Assembly (NCBI RefSeq): GCF_004217175.1
Contig: NZ_SHKI01000002.1
Coordinates: forward strand, 177,000-240,999
Length of the DNA: 64,000 nt
Reading direction: 5' to 3'
Source of the DNA: Leucobacter luti
GTDB taxonomy: Bacteria; Actinomycetota; Actinomycetes; Actinomycetales; Microbacteriaceae
Made by a program: the position numbers and the translations under genes. Under the pieces are notes generated by a model. It was given only the letters and a program-made list of their open reading frames with translations, made no database searches and was not told where the DNA came from. Below are positions 9,037 to 18,856 of the stretch, in pieces. Position 1 is the stretch's first letter. The number at the start of each line of letters is the position of its first letter.

Positions 9037-10721
9037 CCGAAGCGTACACCCCGGGTCGGCTCTTCGGGATCGCGCTCGCCGGCGACGGCCGCGGCGTGGC
9101 GCTCGCCGGGGCGACCGCGCTGCTCATGCTGCACGCGCTCGCCGAGGCGGCCGTTCCCGTGCTCATTGGCATCACGATCGACCGCGCCGTGCTCCCCGTC
9201 GATGGTGGGGCGCTCGCGCTGTGGCTCGGCGCGCTGCTCGGCGTCTTCGTGGTCCTCACCGTGAGCTACCAGGCCGCCTCACGGCTCATGGTGACCGTGT
9301 ACGGCGTGGGCGAGCAGGCGCTGCGGCACCTCGCGCTCACGCGCCTCCTCAGGCCGCGGCTGTCGGCCACCCGGCTCACGCCGGGGGAGGCGCTCACCTT
9401 CGTCACCTCGGACACCTACCGCGTCGCCGGCGTCGCGTGGTCTGTCGCCCAGCAGAGCGCCACGCTCGCCTCGCTCGCTGGTGCGGCCCTCGCAATGCTC
9501 GTCATCTCGCCGATCGCGACGGCCGCGGTGCTGCTCTCGGCGGTCGCAATGATGCTCGCGATGCGCGGGGTCTCGCGGCCGCTTGAGCGGCGCGGGCGGG
9601 CGGAGCAGAGCGCGGCCACCGAGGCCGGCGCGGTCGCGGCCGACTTTATGAGCGGGTACCGCGTGCTCGTGGGGATCGGTGCGCGCGCCGAGGCTGCGCG
9701 GCGCTATGAGCGCGCGAGCGACCGCTCCCGCGTGGCCGCCACCGCGGCCGGGCGCTCCCTCGCCGGGTATGAGGCGGTCAGCGGCGTCCTCGCCGCACTC
9801 GTGACAAGCAGCTTTGTTGGCGCCTCGGCCTGGTTCGCCTCGGGCGGCCAGATCAGCATCGGCGAGCTGATCACCGTGCTCGGCCTCGCGCAGTTCATCA
9901 GCGGTGCCCTCGCATACGCCGGATCGTTCCCGTCGAACTGGATCCACAAGCTCGCCTCGGCGCGGCGGCTCGCCGAGGTGATCAACGCCGATGACCTCCT
10001 CGGGGTGCCCGCCGCCGGTGCGGCCGGACCCGCGGATCTGGACGCCGCGGGTGCCCCTGGCTCCGCCGACGCCACCGGCGCGGTGCTCACCTTCAGCCTC
10101 GGCTCCGACCGCGTCGCCGTGCGCAGCGGCGAGCTGCTCGGCGTCCGCCCGGCCAGTAGCGAGTCGGCCCGGGAGCTCTCCCGGCGGCTTGGGCTGCGGG
10201 CCGCGGGGGCCACCGGCGCGGTGACGCTCGCCGTCGCCGGGGAGCACCACGACGCGCGGGAGCTCGATCCCGTGGCGTATCGGCGCCGCGTCGTCTCGCT
10301 GCCGCACCGGCACGTCATCGCGAGCGGCACACTGCGCGAGTCGGTGCGCGGGCGGGGCGGGCACCCCGAAGCGGTGCCGCACGCGGGCGCGGTGGCGGCT
10401 GCCGCGCTGCACGACACCGTGCACCAGGCCGGCGGCTGGGACGCGCAGGTGGGCGAGGCCGGGCGCCGGCTGTCCGGCGGCCAGCGGCAGCGCATCAGCA
10501 TCGCGCGCGGCCTCCACTCGGATGCGCAGGTGCTCGTGCTCGATGAGCCGACCTCCGCCGTTGACGCGGTCACGGAGGCGCTGATCGCCGAGGGACTCGC
10601 GCGCCACAGCGGCACCGTGATCGCGATCACCACCTCGCCCGTGCTGCTCGCCGCCTGCGATCGCGTGGTGTTCGAGGCGAGCGCCGCGGCGGGCGGCGAC
10701 GGTGGTGAGCGACGTGGCTGA
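9033..10721 (+). CDS. ABC exporter-fold half-transporter with degenerate nucleotide site (IrtA-like partner)
   Basis: 562 residues: an exporter-type six-helix membrane domain (residues about 20-320) fused to a nucleotide-binding domain. The nucleotide domain is selectively decayed. No Walker A can be found (the region reads [19 protein letters not shown]), the Q-loop glutamine is replaced ([11 protein letters not shown]) and the H-loop histidine is missing ([10 protein letters not shown]). The signature [15 protein letters not shown] and Walker [11 protein letters not shown] are intact. It must work as a heterodimer with the next gene, contributing only its signature to the active ATP site. 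Adjacent to a siderophore-interacting flavoprotein, the pair resembles mycobacterial IrtAB, which imports ferric siderophores despite its exporter fold. GTG start overlaps the previous stop by 4 bases. Confidence 0.82.
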   Translation: MTEAYTPGRLFGIALAGDGRGVALAGATALLMLHALAEAAVPVLIGITIDRAVLPVDGGALALWLGALLGVFVVLTVSYQAASRLMVTVYGVGEQALRHLALTRLLRPRLSATRLTPGEALTFVTSDTYRVAGVAWSVAQQSATLASLAGAALAMLVISPIATAAVLLSAVAMMLAMRGVSRPLERRGRAEQSAATEAGAVAADFMSGYRVLVGIGARAEAARRYERASDRSRVAATAAGRSLAGYEAVSGVLAALVTSSFVGASAWFASGGQISIGELITVLGLAQFISGALAYAGSFPSNWIHKLASARRLAEVINADDLLGVPAAGAAGPADLDAAGAPGSADATGAVLTFSLGSDRVAVRSGELLGVRPASSESARELSRRLGLRAAGATGAVTLAVAGEHHDARELDPVAYRRRVVSLPHRHVIASGTLRESVRGRGGHPEAVPHAGAVAAAALHDTVHQAGGWDAQVGEAGRRLSGGQRQRISIARGLHSDAQVLVLDEPTSAVDAVTEALIAEGLARHSGTVIAITTSPVLLAACDRVVFEASAAAGGDGGERRG

Positions 10722-12525
10722 AGCACCGCACCCCGGCGACGGCCCCGGCCTGCCGATCGCCAGCGGGGCCGAGGTGTGGGGCGCGCTGCGCGGGCACCTG
10801 CGACGCGAGCGGGGCCGGCTCGCCGGCGTCGCGGTCCTATTCCTCGTCGCGGCGGCGCTCGGGCTCGTGATGCCCGCCTGCCTGGGCCGGATCGTTGACG
10901 CGGTCACCGCCGGGGCCGCCTGGCCGGTCGTCGCGGTGTGGGTGGCCGGGGTTGCCGCGGGCGCCATCGGGGCCGCGCTCGTCGCCCTGTGGGGGGCGCG
11001 GATCCTGGTCGGCCTGGTGCAGGACCTCCTGGCCCGGCTGCGGGAGGATGTCTTCACCGCGGCGATGCGGCTCCCGGCGCGGCGCGTCGACGACGCCGAA
11101 AGCGCCGACCTGCTCTCGCGCGTCACCGGCGACGTCGATGCCGTCTCCGAGGCCGGGGGAAACGTGGTCCCGGCGCTGCTCTCGGCGGGCTTCGCCATTG
11201 TGGTCTCGCTCGCCGCACTCACCGTGCTCAACCCGTGGCTGGCGTTCGCCGGGCTCGCGTGCGTGCCGTTCTACGTGCTGGGCACGCGGGCGTTCCTGCG
11301 CCGCTCGCGCGTCGTGTTCCGCGAGGTGCGCGCCCGCGAGGCCGCGCGCAGCCAGGCCGTACTTGAGGCGATCGACGGTCACGAGACGCTGACGGCGCTC
11401 AACGAGCAGGGGCACGCGCTCGACCTCGTCGCGGAGCGCGCCCGCGCGTCGATCCGCGTGCAGATCGTCGGCGTGGGCCTGCGCAACCGCCTCTTCCGAT
11501 CCATCAACGGGGGCGAGGCCGCAGGGCTCATCGGGATCCTCGCCGCCGGCTGGCTGTTGCACGCACAGGGCGCGCTCACCGTCGGCGCCGTCACCACCGC
11601 CGCGCTCGTGTTCCACCGCCTCTTCGACCCGATCGGCCAGCTCATTTTTGGCCTCGACGACGTGCAGCGCGCGGCGATCGGGCTCGCGCGGCTCGTCGGC
11701 GTCATCGGGCTCGCCGCCGATGCGCCGCTGCCGCACCCGGCCACCCCGGCGGCGGCCACCGCCCGGACCGCGATCGAGCTGCGCGAGGTGAGTTTCGCCT
11801 ACCCCGGCACCGCGCGCGGGGTGCGGGGCGTCAGCATGCGGGGAGCGCCCGGCACCACGACCGCGATCGTGGGGGCCTCGGGGTCCGGTAAGAGCACGCT
11901 CGCCAGGCTCATCGCCGGGCACGACGCCCCGGCCGCCGGCACCCTGCGGCTCACGCCGCCGGCGATCCCGTTCGCGCTGTCGCAGGAGCTGCACCTGTTC
12001 CGCGGCGGGGTCGCGGCGAACCTGCGGCTCGCGGCGCCCGGGGCGAGCGATGCTGAGCTGGGAGCCGCGCTCACCGCGGCCGGCGCCGACTGGGCCAAAC
12101 CGCTTGTCGCGGCGGCTCCCGGGAGCGACCTCGACCTCGACCCGGACCTCGACGGGGGCCGGATCCAGCAGCTCGCCGTCGCGCGCGCAATCCTCGCCGA
12201 TCCGGCGCTCGTGATCCTCGACGAGGCGACCGCCGACGTCGGTCTGCAGCACCGCGCCGAAGTTGACCGCGCCATCGCCGCACTGCGTCGCGGTCGCACC
12301 GCCGTGCTCATCGCCCACCAGCTGCAGCACGCCGCCACGGCCGACCAGATTCTCGTGTGCGCCGACGGCGCCGTGATCGAGCGCGGCACGCACGAAGAAC
12401 TCATCGCCGCGGGCGGGGCCTACCGGCGATTCTGGCTCGCCCAGACCGGCCCCCGCGGTGTCATGCCGCCCCACGCCTCCCCGAACGACCCACCCACCAC
12501 CCCACCAGAAACGGAGACCCCGTGA
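10702..12525 (+). CDS. ABC exporter-fold half-transporter, catalytic partner (IrtB-like)
   Basis: 607 residues with an exporter-type membrane domain (about 30-320) and a nucleotide domain with intact Walker A (GASGSGKST), Q-loop ([12 protein letters not shown]), Walker B ([10 protein letters not shown]) and H-loop histidine ([11 protein letters not shown]). Its signature motif is degenerate: [16 protein letters not shown] in place of LSGGQ. This is the mirror image of the decay in the preceding partner, so one composite ATP site is canonical and the other is dead. GTG start at 10702, 20 bases inside the previous gene; a GTG at 10705 is equally possible. The C-terminal tail is Pro/Thr-rich. 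Inferred role: siderophore import or export together with the upstream half and the SIP protein that follows (GTGA overlap). Confidence 0.82.
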   Translation: MVSDVAEAPHPGDGPGLPIASGAEVWGALRGHLRRERGRLAGVAVLFLVAAALGLVMPACLGRIVDAVTAGAAWPVVAVWVAGVAAGAIGAALVALWGARILVGLVQDLLARLREDVFTAAMRLPARRVDDAESADLLSRVTGDVDAVSEAGGNVVPALLSAGFAIVVSLAALTVLNPWLAFAGLACVPFYVLGTRAFLRRSRVVFREVRAREAARSQAVLEAIDGHETLTALNEQGHALDLVAERARASIRVQIVGVGLRNRLFRSINGGEAAGLIGILAAGWLLHAQGALTVGAVTTAALVFHRLFDPIGQLIFGLDDVQRAAIGLARLVGVIGLAADAPLPHPATPAAATARTAIELREVSFAYPGTARGVRGVSMRGAPGTTTAIVGASGSGKSTLARLIAGHDAPAAGTLRLTPPAIPFALSQELHLFRGGVAANLRLAAPGASDAELGAALTAAGADWAKPLVAAAPGSDLDLDPDLDGGRIQQLAVARAILADPALVILDEATADVGLQHRAEVDRAIAALRRGRTAVLIAHQLQHAATADQILVCADGAVIERGTHEELIAAGGAYRRFWLAQTGPRGVMPPHASPNDPPTTPPETETP

Positions 12526-13412
12526 GCATCCACCGCGGTATCGTCACGCAGACCGCCGAACTCAGCCCATCGCTCGTCCGCATTACGCTCGGCGGCGCCG
12601 GCATCTCGGAGTTTCTGAGCACAGGCATCGGCGACGAGTACGTGCGCGTGTTCTTCCCGCACGGCGCCGACCCCACCGACGTGTCGCTGCCGATTCCCGA
12701 CGGCGACTGGTGGGTGACTCCCGAGGGTGCCCCGGACGCCCCCATGCGCACGTACACGATCAGCGGGGTGCGGCCCGAGCGGGGCGAGCTCGACATCGAC
12801 TTTGTGGTGCACGCCGCGGGGGTGGCCGGCCCGTGGGCGGCAGGTGCGGCCCCCGGCCACGTGCTCGGCCTCAACTCGCCGACGGGGCTCTACGCCCCGC
12901 CGCCCGGGATCAGCTGGCAGGTGCTCGCCGCCGACCAGACCGGCATCCCGGCGGTGGCGCGCATCCTCGCGGAGGCGCCGCCCGAGGTGCGCACCCGCGT
13001 GGTGATCGAGATTGCCGACGAGAACGAGCGCATCGAACTCCCCGTGGGGCCGCACGTTGAGGTGTCCTGGGTGGTCGGGGGCAACGGGCACGGGCCGAGT
13101 GCGCTCGGCCAGATCGTGCGCAGCGTGGTCGACGCGCGGCTCCCGCTCACCGAGGGCTACGTCTGGGTGGCCGGGGAGACCGTGGCGCTGCGCGACGCGC
13201 GCAAGTATCTGCGCCGCGAGCTCGAGCTGCCCACCGCCAACTTCAAGGTTGTGGGGTACTGGACGCCGATCGCGAACTGGAGCCGCAAGTACGAGGCGCT
13301 CCCGGCCGAGGTGCAGGGCGAGCTCGACGCGATCTGGGCGGACGGGGCCGATGCCGACCCGGAGGACGTGCAGCTCCGCTTCGAAACGCGGCTCGACGAG
13401 CTGGGCCTCTAA
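12522..13412 (+). CDS. Siderophore-interacting protein (FAD-dependent ferric-siderophore reductase)
   Basis: 296 residues of the SIP/ViuB family. The FAD-binding motif RTYTISG lies at residues about 76-82, followed by DIDFVVH and GPWA typical of the family, then the C-terminal nucleotide-like domain (ADQTGIPAVARIL, VWVAGE, KVVGYW). The protein would reduce the ferric siderophore in the cytoplasm to free iron. In mycobacterial IrtA this domain is fused to the ABC transporter; here it is a separate gene whose GTG overlaps the transporter stop codon (GTGA). It closes the iron-boxed operon and is convergent with the MFS gene that follows. Confidence 0.92.
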   Translation: MSIHRGIVTQTAELSPSLVRITLGGAGISEFLSTGIGDEYVRVFFPHGADPTDVSLPIPDGDWWVTPEGAPDAPMRTYTISGVRPERGELDIDFVVHAAGVAGPWAAGAAPGHVLGLNSPTGLYAPPPGISWQVLAADQTGIPAVARILAEAPPEVRTRVVIEIADENERIELPVGPHVEVSWVVGGNGHGPSALGQIVRSVVDARLPLTEGYVWVAGETVALRDARKYLRRELELPTANFKVVGYWTPIANWSRKYEALPAEVQGELDAIWADGADADPEDVQLRFETRLDELGL

Positions 13413-13455
13413 CCGGACGCCCAGCCCGCCGGACTCACCCCGGCCCAAGCCGCGC

Positions 13456-14874
13456 CTAGCGGCGGGGGCCGGGGCGGAGCGTCAGCGCGAAGCACGCTCC
13501 CACGATGCTCACCACGGCGCCGAGCACGAAGAGCGCCGTGAACGAGGCGGCCGAGGGCGCGCCGCCCACCGCCCAGGCACCGCTCGCGAGCACGGCGGTC
13601 GCCACGGGCGCGCCGAGCGCGGAGCCGACCGTGCGGAGCACGCCGTTGACGCCGAGCGCGGCGGCGACCTCGTCGCGCGGGGCGAGGCCGGCAACCAGCT
13701 CGGCGACCACGGCGAAGCCGATCCCGTTGCCGAGGCCCACCAGGGCGAAGAACACCACGATCACCGCGAGGCTGCCCGGCGCGACCGCGATGCCGGCGCC
13801 GCCGACCCCCATCGCCGCGAGCGCCACGAACGCGGTGGCGCGCGGGCCGACCCGGCTGATCAGCCACGGCGCGAAGCGGCCGCCGAGGAACACGAGGATC
13901 GCCCCGGGGAGGAGCGCGATGCCGGTCTGGGTGACGCTGAAGCCCTGACCGAACCCCGGTTCGCCCGGCCCCTGCAGCAGCACGGGGAGGCCGATGTAGC
14001 AGAGGTAGGGGACGAAGCCGAGGAACAAAGTGATCCCGTTCGTGATGGCGAGCGCTGGGCGCGCGAGCGTGCGCACGTCCAGGAGCGGGGCGGCCGTGCG
14101 GCGCTCGACGATCACGAGCGCCCAGAGCGCCGCGACGGCGAGCGCCGCGAGGCCGAGCACCTGCACGGACGTCCAGCCCCAGCGCCCGCCCTGGGAAATG
14201 GCGAGCAGCAGCGCGAGCAGGCCGACCGTGAGCAGGATCGTTCCCGGCCAGTCGGTGCGCGTGGCCTGGCCGCGGGCCGATGCCGGGGCGAACGCTGCCA
14301 CGAGCACCAGCGCGAGCGCGCCCATGACGGCGCCGGTGACAAACAGCCAGTGCCACGAGAGGGATTCGACGATCACGCCGCCGACCACGAGCGCGGCCCC
14401 GGCCCCGAGACCCATGGTGCCGCTGAGCCAGCCGATCGCTGCTGACTGCGCGGGGCCGGTCGTGTGCCGGCGCACGATCGCGAGCGCGAGCGGGAACGTG
14501 GCGGTGCTGGCCCCCTGCAGCACCCGCCCCGCGAGCAGCACGGGGAACGACGGGGCGACCGCGGCGAGCACCCCGCCCGCGATGAAGAGCCCCAGGGTGA
14601 CGAACAGGATCTTGCGGTGCCCGTGCCGATCGCCGAGCGCGCCGAGGATCGGGGCGGCGATCGCGCCGCACAGGAGGTAGCTCGTGAGGATCCAGCCGGC
14701 CAGCGCGGCGTCGATCCCGAACTCGCGAGTGAGTGTGGGGAGCGCCGGGACGAGCAGCGTTTGCATCATCGAGAACGCGAGCACGGCGAGCGCGAGGGCG
14801 AAGACGAGTCCGCGGGAGCGGGGGACTGGGGGGACCACCCGGGACGGGGCGGTGTCGGATGATGCGGCGGGCAA
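13456..14874 (-). CDS. MFS transporter, drug-efflux type (DHA2-like)
   Basis: 472 residues with about 14 hydrophobic segments. The MFS loop motif GALGDRHGHRKILF follows the second helix, and GRVLQGASTATFPLALAIVR lies in helix 4. Proton-driven efflux of drugs or small metabolites is typical for this group; export of a siderophore is possible given its place beside the iron operon, but there is no direct sign. The start is uncertain: TTG at 14874 is the longest, without a clear ribosome binding site. The gene is divergent from the TetR gene at 15018, with a palindrome between them, so TetR repression is likely. Confidence 0.82.
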   Translation of the reverse strand: MPAASSDTAPSRVVPPVPRSRGLVFALALAVLAFSMMQTLLVPALPTLTREFGIDAALAGWILTSYLLCGAIAAPILGALGDRHGHRKILFVTLGLFIAGGVLAAVAPSFPVLLAGRVLQGASTATFPLALAIVRRHTTGPAQSAAIGWLSGTMGLGAGAALVVGGVIVESLSWHWLFVTGAVMGALALVLVAAFAPASARGQATRTDWPGTILLTVGLLALLLAISQGGRWGWTSVQVLGLAALAVAALWALVIVERRTAAPLLDVRTLARPALAITNGITLFLGFVPYLCYIGLPVLLQGPGEPGFGQGFSVTQTGIALLPGAILVFLGGRFAPWLISRVGPRATAFVALAAMGVGGAGIAVAPGSLAVIVVFFALVGLGNGIGFAVVAELVAGLAPRDEVAAALGVNGVLRTVGSALGAPVATAVLASGAWAVGGAPSAASFTALFVLGAVVSIVGACFALTLRPGPRR

Positions 14875-14957
14875 AGCGACTCAAATCTGTGACGTGACGT
14901 GGTGTGCGGGTGGGGCCGCGCGCGGCGGGGCACCGGAGGCCGCGCGGCGCGAGGCCG

Positions 14958-14983
14958 ATCGGAACGGAATCATTCGTTCCGAT
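14958..14983. promoter_or_regulatory. Palindromic operator between MFS and TetR genes
   Basis: Perfect 9-bp arms ATCGGAACG and CGTTCCGAT flank an 8-bp spacer that contains its own smaller palindrome GAATCATTC. The right arm abuts a TAGAAT -10 candidate (14983-14988) for the TetR gene. The layout is typical of a TetR autoregulatory operator that also covers the divergent efflux promoter. Confidence 0.75.
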
Positions 14984-15017
14984 AGAATCGTATTGGATCG
15001 AGCGCTATTGTGAAAGG

Positions 15018-15704
15018 GTGAATTCGACCGAGCCGGTGCCCCCGCCGCTGCGCGGTCGCGCCCGCGAAGCCCAGGGCAACGACGCGTCGATCCTGCAGGC
15101 TGCCCGCGAGGTCTTCAGCGAGTACGGCTGGGGCGCGCCGATGGCCGAGATCGCCGCCCGCGCGCAGACCGGGGTGGCGAGCATCTACCGGCGCTACCCG
15201 AGCAAAACGGAGCTGGTCAACGCGATCCGGGTGCTGTCCCTTGAGCAGATCTGCGAGCTCGTTGAGTCGTGCGCCGTGCCCGACCCGGAGGCGCCCGCAC
15301 CGGCCTCACGAGTCGAGCGCTTCCTTCGCCGCCACATCGTCGCGGCGTCAACGCCGCTGCTCACCACGTTCGGCCGCTACGTGGAGACCACCGGGGAGAT
15401 CGACGCGCTCGCGGAGCGGCTGCGGCTCGGGCTTGAGGCGCTCGTCGGCGCGGACCGTGAGCGCGGCCTCGTGCCCGCGCACTACGGCCCGGCCGACCTG
15501 ATGCTCACGATCACGCACCTCCGGCCGCCCCTCGCGGTCGACCGGCAGCGCGCGAACGAGATCCACCTGCGCCAGCTCGACTACGTGCTCCTCGGGCTTC
15601 GCGCGGCGGCGGCGGCCGAGGCCGCCGGTGACACCGTGCTCTCCGGCGCGCCCTCGTCGTGGGACGAGTGGCTGCGCCTCAACTCGACCGACGCCGGGCG
15701 GTAG
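15018..15704 (+). CDS. TetR-family regulator of the adjacent MFS pump
   Basis: 228 residues. N-terminal helix-turn-helix at about residues 28-75 (PMAEIAARAQTGVASIYRRYPSKTEL). The C-terminal ligand domain has no recognisable specificity; the segment DLMLTITHLRPPLAVD resembles actinobacterial TetR proteins of the SbtR type. GTG at 15018 is preferred over the upstream start at 14904, because AAAGGG precedes it directly and the 14904 version would run across the operator palindrome. Likely represses itself and the divergent MFS gene; the inducer would be a pump substrate. Confidence 0.85.
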   Translation: MNSTEPVPPPLRGRAREAQGNDASILQAAREVFSEYGWGAPMAEIAARAQTGVASIYRRYPSKTELVNAIRVLSLEQICELVESCAVPDPEAPAPASRVERFLRRHIVAASTPLLTTFGRYVETTGEIDALAERLRLGLEALVGADRERGLVPAHYGPADLMLTITHLRPPLAVDRQRANEIHLRQLDYVLLGLRAAAAAEAAGDTVLSGAPSSWDEWLRLNSTDAGR

Positions 15705-15731
15705 CCTTGCAGCCGGCGCGCCGCACTGCGA

Positions 15732-16415
15732 CTAGTAGAAGGAGCGGAGGAGCGCCTCGTTCGACTCGGCGAGGTGGTGCGCCATCGCGGCGGAGGCCCG
15801 ATCCGGATCCTGCGCGGCGATCGCATCGAGGATTTCCTGGTGCGCGGTGAGCTCCTCCTCGGAGGTGACGTGCGCCGTGGCCTCTGGGAACAGGTAGTGC
15901 ATCCGGGTGGTCTCGTCGAAGTAGGTGCGGAGGAGTCGGTTGACGCGATCGTTGCGCGAGACGTCGGCGATGAGCCCGTGGAACTCGGGTGCCACCGCGA
16001 GCCGCGACGCGTGGTCGAGGCTCTCGTCGCGCTGCAGGTCGAGCAGGGCGCCGAGCCGGTCGAGCAGCTTGGGCGTGCGCCGCGTCGCCGCGACCGCAGA
16101 CAGCGGCGGCTCGATGTACATGCGCAGGGCCATGATGTTCTTGATGTCGCTGATGCCGACCTGCCGTACCATGTAGCCGCGCCTGGGGAACACCATCACG
16201 AAGTCCTCGGCGAGGAGCCGCTGGAGCGCCTCGCGGACCGGGGTCTTCGAGACGCGGAAGCGCGCGGCGATGTCCGCCTCGCGGATCACGCTGCCGGGAG
16301 CGAGCCGTGCGGTGACGATTTCGGTGCGCAACTCAGCGAGTACGCGCTGGGTCACCGAGAGGTCTTCGGCGGGCGCGGCCGAGCCGCTCCAGCTCTGCTC
16401 CATGTGTAGGTCCAT
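15732..16415 (-). CDS. GntR-family regulator, FadR/FCD subfamily
   Basis: 227 residues. Winged helix-turn-helix at about 18-85 (GSVIREADIAARFRVSKTPVREALQRLLAEDFV) and an FCD ligand domain with the metal-binding histidine pattern (EFHGLIAD, then AHQEILDAI, then AMAHHL). Such regulators usually sense small organic acids. It sits just downstream of an ABC importer and sugar-acid-type dehydratase operon on the same strand and is the obvious candidate regulator. Start: ATG at 16415 has a TAATAT box 8 nt upstream and would be leaderless; ATG at 16403 has a weak AGGATGGA before it. A much longer open frame to 16589 crosses the preceding terminator and was not used. Confidence 0.85.
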   Translation of the reverse strand: MDLHMEQSWSGSAAPAEDLSVTQRVLAELRTEIVTARLAPGSVIREADIAARFRVSKTPVREALQRLLAEDFVMVFPRRGYMVRQVGISDIKNIMALRMYIEPPLSAVAATRRTPKLLDRLGALLDLQRDESLDHASRLAVAPEFHGLIADVSRNDRVNRLLRTYFDETTRMHYLFPEATAHVTSEEELTAHQEILDAIAAQDPDRASAAMAHHLAESNEALLRSFY

Positions 16416-16417
16416 CC

Positions 16418-16431
16418 TGTGTGATATTACT
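16418..16431. promoter_or_regulatory. Possible autoregulatory half-site over the GntR promoter
   Basis: Contains TGTGATAT (16420-16427), the same 8-mer that forms the centre-right of the divergent operator at 21448-21468, and overlaps the GntR -10 box (16424-16429). The match is partial, so this is suggestive only. Confidence 0.35.
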
Positions 16432-16467
16432 CTCAGAGCCGCCGCGAACTGCCAGTTCTGCCCAAAA

Positions 16468-16513
16468 GCGGCCGGCTGTGCGGCGGGATCGCTCCCGCCG
16501 CACAGCCGGCCGC
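16468..16513 (-). terminator. Strong terminator of the ABC importer-dehydratase operon
   Basis: Perfect 21-bp arms (16468-16488 and 16493-16513) with a TCGC loop. Reading leftward the stem is followed by TTTTGGG, giving an intrinsic terminator just after the substrate-binding protein stop codon and before the GntR promoter. Confidence 0.9.
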
Positions 16514-16521
16514 GGGCCGGG

Positions 16522-17421
16522 CTATCGCCCGTTGACGTAGAGCTCGGCGGCTTCCTCCCCGATCTCGTTCTCCTCGAGCACGCGGGCAACGGTGCCGTCT
16601 GCCTTCGCGCGCTCGTAGTAGTCGTCGATCGCGGCGGTCATCGCGGAGTTCCCCTTCGTGTGGGGCCAGTTGTTTTCGAGGAGCACGGTGAGCTCCGGAT
16701 ACTTCTGGTCGTCGTCGAGGATCTTCGTGACGTAGTCGTCGTCGCGGTCGGTGAAGTTGAAACCCTGGATGCTCTGCCACGCCACCGCGTCGATGCGGCC
16801 GGCCTTGAGATCCTCGAACGCGTTCGCGTCGCTCTGGTACTCCTCGACGTTGTTCGCGCCGTACGCGGCCTTGAGGGGCTCGACGTAGTACGACCCCGAG
16901 AGGGTGCCCACACGCTTGCCCTGCAGCGAGTCGACCGTGTCGTACGCGGCGTCCTTCGCCGACGTGATCCCGAGCGTCTCATACAGGATGCTCCCCTCGG
17001 TCTGCGCGAACACCTCGGCCCGTTCGGGCGTCTTGAGGATGAGGCCGCCGAACATGTCCGACTTGCCCTCGCGGAGATCGAGCTGGGCCGCGGCCCCCGT
17101 CATTGGCTTGAACTTCACCTCGAGGCAGTTCTCCGCGGCGAACTCGGGGATCAGCGTGGCATCGATCCCGGTGAACGGGCCGCTGTCCGAGAGCGCGTGG
17201 AACTTCGGCGCCGCGTTCATCGCGGCGACGGTGAGGACGCCCGGTTCGATCGTGGTGAACTCGTGCAGCGGGGTGCAGTCTTCGGCGACTGCGGCCCCGG
17301 CCTCCTGCGCCGGTTCGCCTGAGCCGGCGCAGGAGGTGAGCAGCAGGAGTGCGGCGGCGGTGCCGGCGATGGCAACGCCGGAGCGTTGGGCGGTGATGCG
17401 GAATCCGGTGAGTGATCGCAT
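16522..17421 (-). CDS. ABC transporter substrate-binding lipoprotein (SBP family 3, polar amino acid type)
   Basis: 299 residues. Signal peptide with lipobox LLTSC, lipidated Cys31. The mature part is a bacterial extracellular solute-binding family 3 domain: GVLTVAAMNAAPKFHALSDSGPFTGIDATLIPEFA, then LREGKSDMFGGLILKTPERAEVF, then GKRVGTLSGSYYVEPLK. Family members bind polar amino acids, opines or small hydroxy and carboxylic acids. AGGAG precedes the ATG at a good distance. It lies 12 bases behind the permease and is the last gene of the leftward operon. Because the operon starts with an IlvD/Edd dehydratase, the ligand may be a hydroxy or sugar acid, perhaps amino-substituted, and not a standard amino acid. 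Confidence 0.88.
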   Translation of the reverse strand: MRSLTGFRITAQRSGVAIAGTAAALLLLTSCAGSGEPAQEAGAAVAEDCTPLHEFTTIEPGVLTVAAMNAAPKFHALSDSGPFTGIDATLIPEFAAENCLEVKFKPMTGAAAQLDLREGKSDMFGGLILKTPERAEVFAQTEGSILYETLGITSAKDAAYDTVDSLQGKRVGTLSGSYYVEPLKAAYGANNVEEYQSDANAFEDLKAGRIDAVAWQSIQGFNFTDRDDDYVTKILDDDQKYPELTVLLENNWPHTKGNSAMTAAIDDYYERAKADGTVARVLEENEIGEEAAELYVNGR

Positions 17422-17433
17422 TGCGTGGTGCTC

Positions 17434-18219
17434 CTATTCGGTTGGGTGTGCTGTGGTGAAACGCGGAGAAGAAACGGGTGGTGCCGCGGCGGCGATGTTG
17501 ACGGCTCGGGTGCTCAGCGCCACGCGCTCGCCGCGGCCACGGCCGCGTTTGCGCGGCGGCCTGCGGTGCGCGATGCTGCCGGTGATGCGCTCCGCCCGGC
17601 GGTCCGCGATCACCTCCATCCACGCGAGCAGCGACGTCACCACGAGGTACAGGAACCCCGCCACCAGGAGCGGCTCAAGCACCCGCAGGTTCGTCATACC
17701 GATCGAGTACGCGGACCCGAGGAGCTCCTTGCCGCCGATCGCGTATGCGAGCGCGGTGCCCTGGAAGGTGATGATTGCGATGCCGATCAGCGGTGGCACG
17801 GCAATGTTGAGCACGTGCGGCACAATGATGCGCAGGGTCACGTCTGAGCGCGACAGGGCAAGCGCCTCGGCCGCCTCGATCTGCCCGCGCGGCACACTCG
17901 CGATCGACGCGCGGAAGATTTCGGCGGTGTACGCGGCGGTGGTGAGCCCGAACGCCACCATGATCGACGTGAAGCGGTCGAGGGTGACCACGCTGGCGAG
18001 CCCGAAGTACACGAGGTAGAGGGTGAGCAGCGCGGGAAAGCCGCGGAACGTTTCGACGAGCACGATGGCGAGGACGCGCAGCCACTTGCGCTTCCCGTTG
18101 AGCGCGAGCCCGGCCAGGAAACCGAGCGGGATCCCGACGGCGATGCTCGCTGCGGCCATCGCGATGCTGACCCCGAGCCCGGGGAGCAGGGCGACCACGA
18201 GGGTGAAGAACTCTTGCAT
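17434..18219 (-). CDS. Polar-amino-acid-type ABC transporter permease
   Basis: 261 residues with about five membrane segments and the cytoplasmic EAA loop EAAEALALSRSDVTLRIIVPHV. The segment FRGFPALLTLYLVYFG is typical of His/Glu/Gln/Arg/opine permeases. The C-terminus has a long basic, low-complexity tail (about 50 residues after RRAERITG) that is not part of the domain. ATG overlaps the stop of the upstream permease by one base (ATGA pattern). Forms a heterodimer with that permease. Confidence 0.9.
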   Translation of the reverse strand: MQEFFTLVVALLPGLGVSIAMAAASIAVGIPLGFLAGLALNGKRKWLRVLAIVLVETFRGFPALLTLYLVYFGLASVVTLDRFTSIMVAFGLTTAAYTAEIFRASIASVPRGQIEAAEALALSRSDVTLRIIVPHVLNIAVPPLIGIAIITFQGTALAYAIGGKELLGSAYSIGMTNLRVLEPLLVAGFLYLVVTSLLAWMEVIADRRAERITGSIAHRRPPRKRGRGRGERVALSTRAVNIAAAAPPVSSPRFTTAHPTE

Positions 18220-18856
18220 CAGCCGGTCACCCCCGCAGCGCTGCGCGTGCCGAGGTGGCGGGCGAGGATTCCGATGGGCACCGTGATCACGAGGTAGACG
18301 GCGCCAATGGTGAGGAACGACAGGACCGGATCAGCGCCGATCTGTACGGCGTTGTACGCGTAGAAGACCAATTCGTTGGCTCCAATGATCGAGGCGATCG
18401 CGGTGTTCTTGAGCAGCGTGATCGAGTACGCCGCGACCGAGGCGAGCATCACGGGGACGGCCTGCGGAAGTACCACGCGGGTGAGCGTGTCCCAGCGGCC
18501 GAGCCCCACCGACGCGGCGCCCTCCCACTGACCGAGCGGGACCGCGTCGAGGCCAGCGCGAATGCTGTCTCCGATGTAGGCCGAGTTGATGATCCCCAGC
18601 CCAACGATCGCGGCGAGCACTGGCACCTCCGAGATGATGCCGAGCGAGAGGCCGAAGTAGATGATGATGAGCCACGCGACGGGCGGGATCCCGCGCGCGA
18701 TCCAGGCCCAGAACGCCCCGACCGCCTTCGCGACCGGGTTGGCTGAGCGCCGCAGCATCGCGACGGGAATGCCGAGCACGAGCGAGAGCACGAGCGCGCC
18801 GCCCCAAATTTGGAGGGTGACGAGCAGCCCCTCGGCAATGTAGCGGGGATCAAGCA

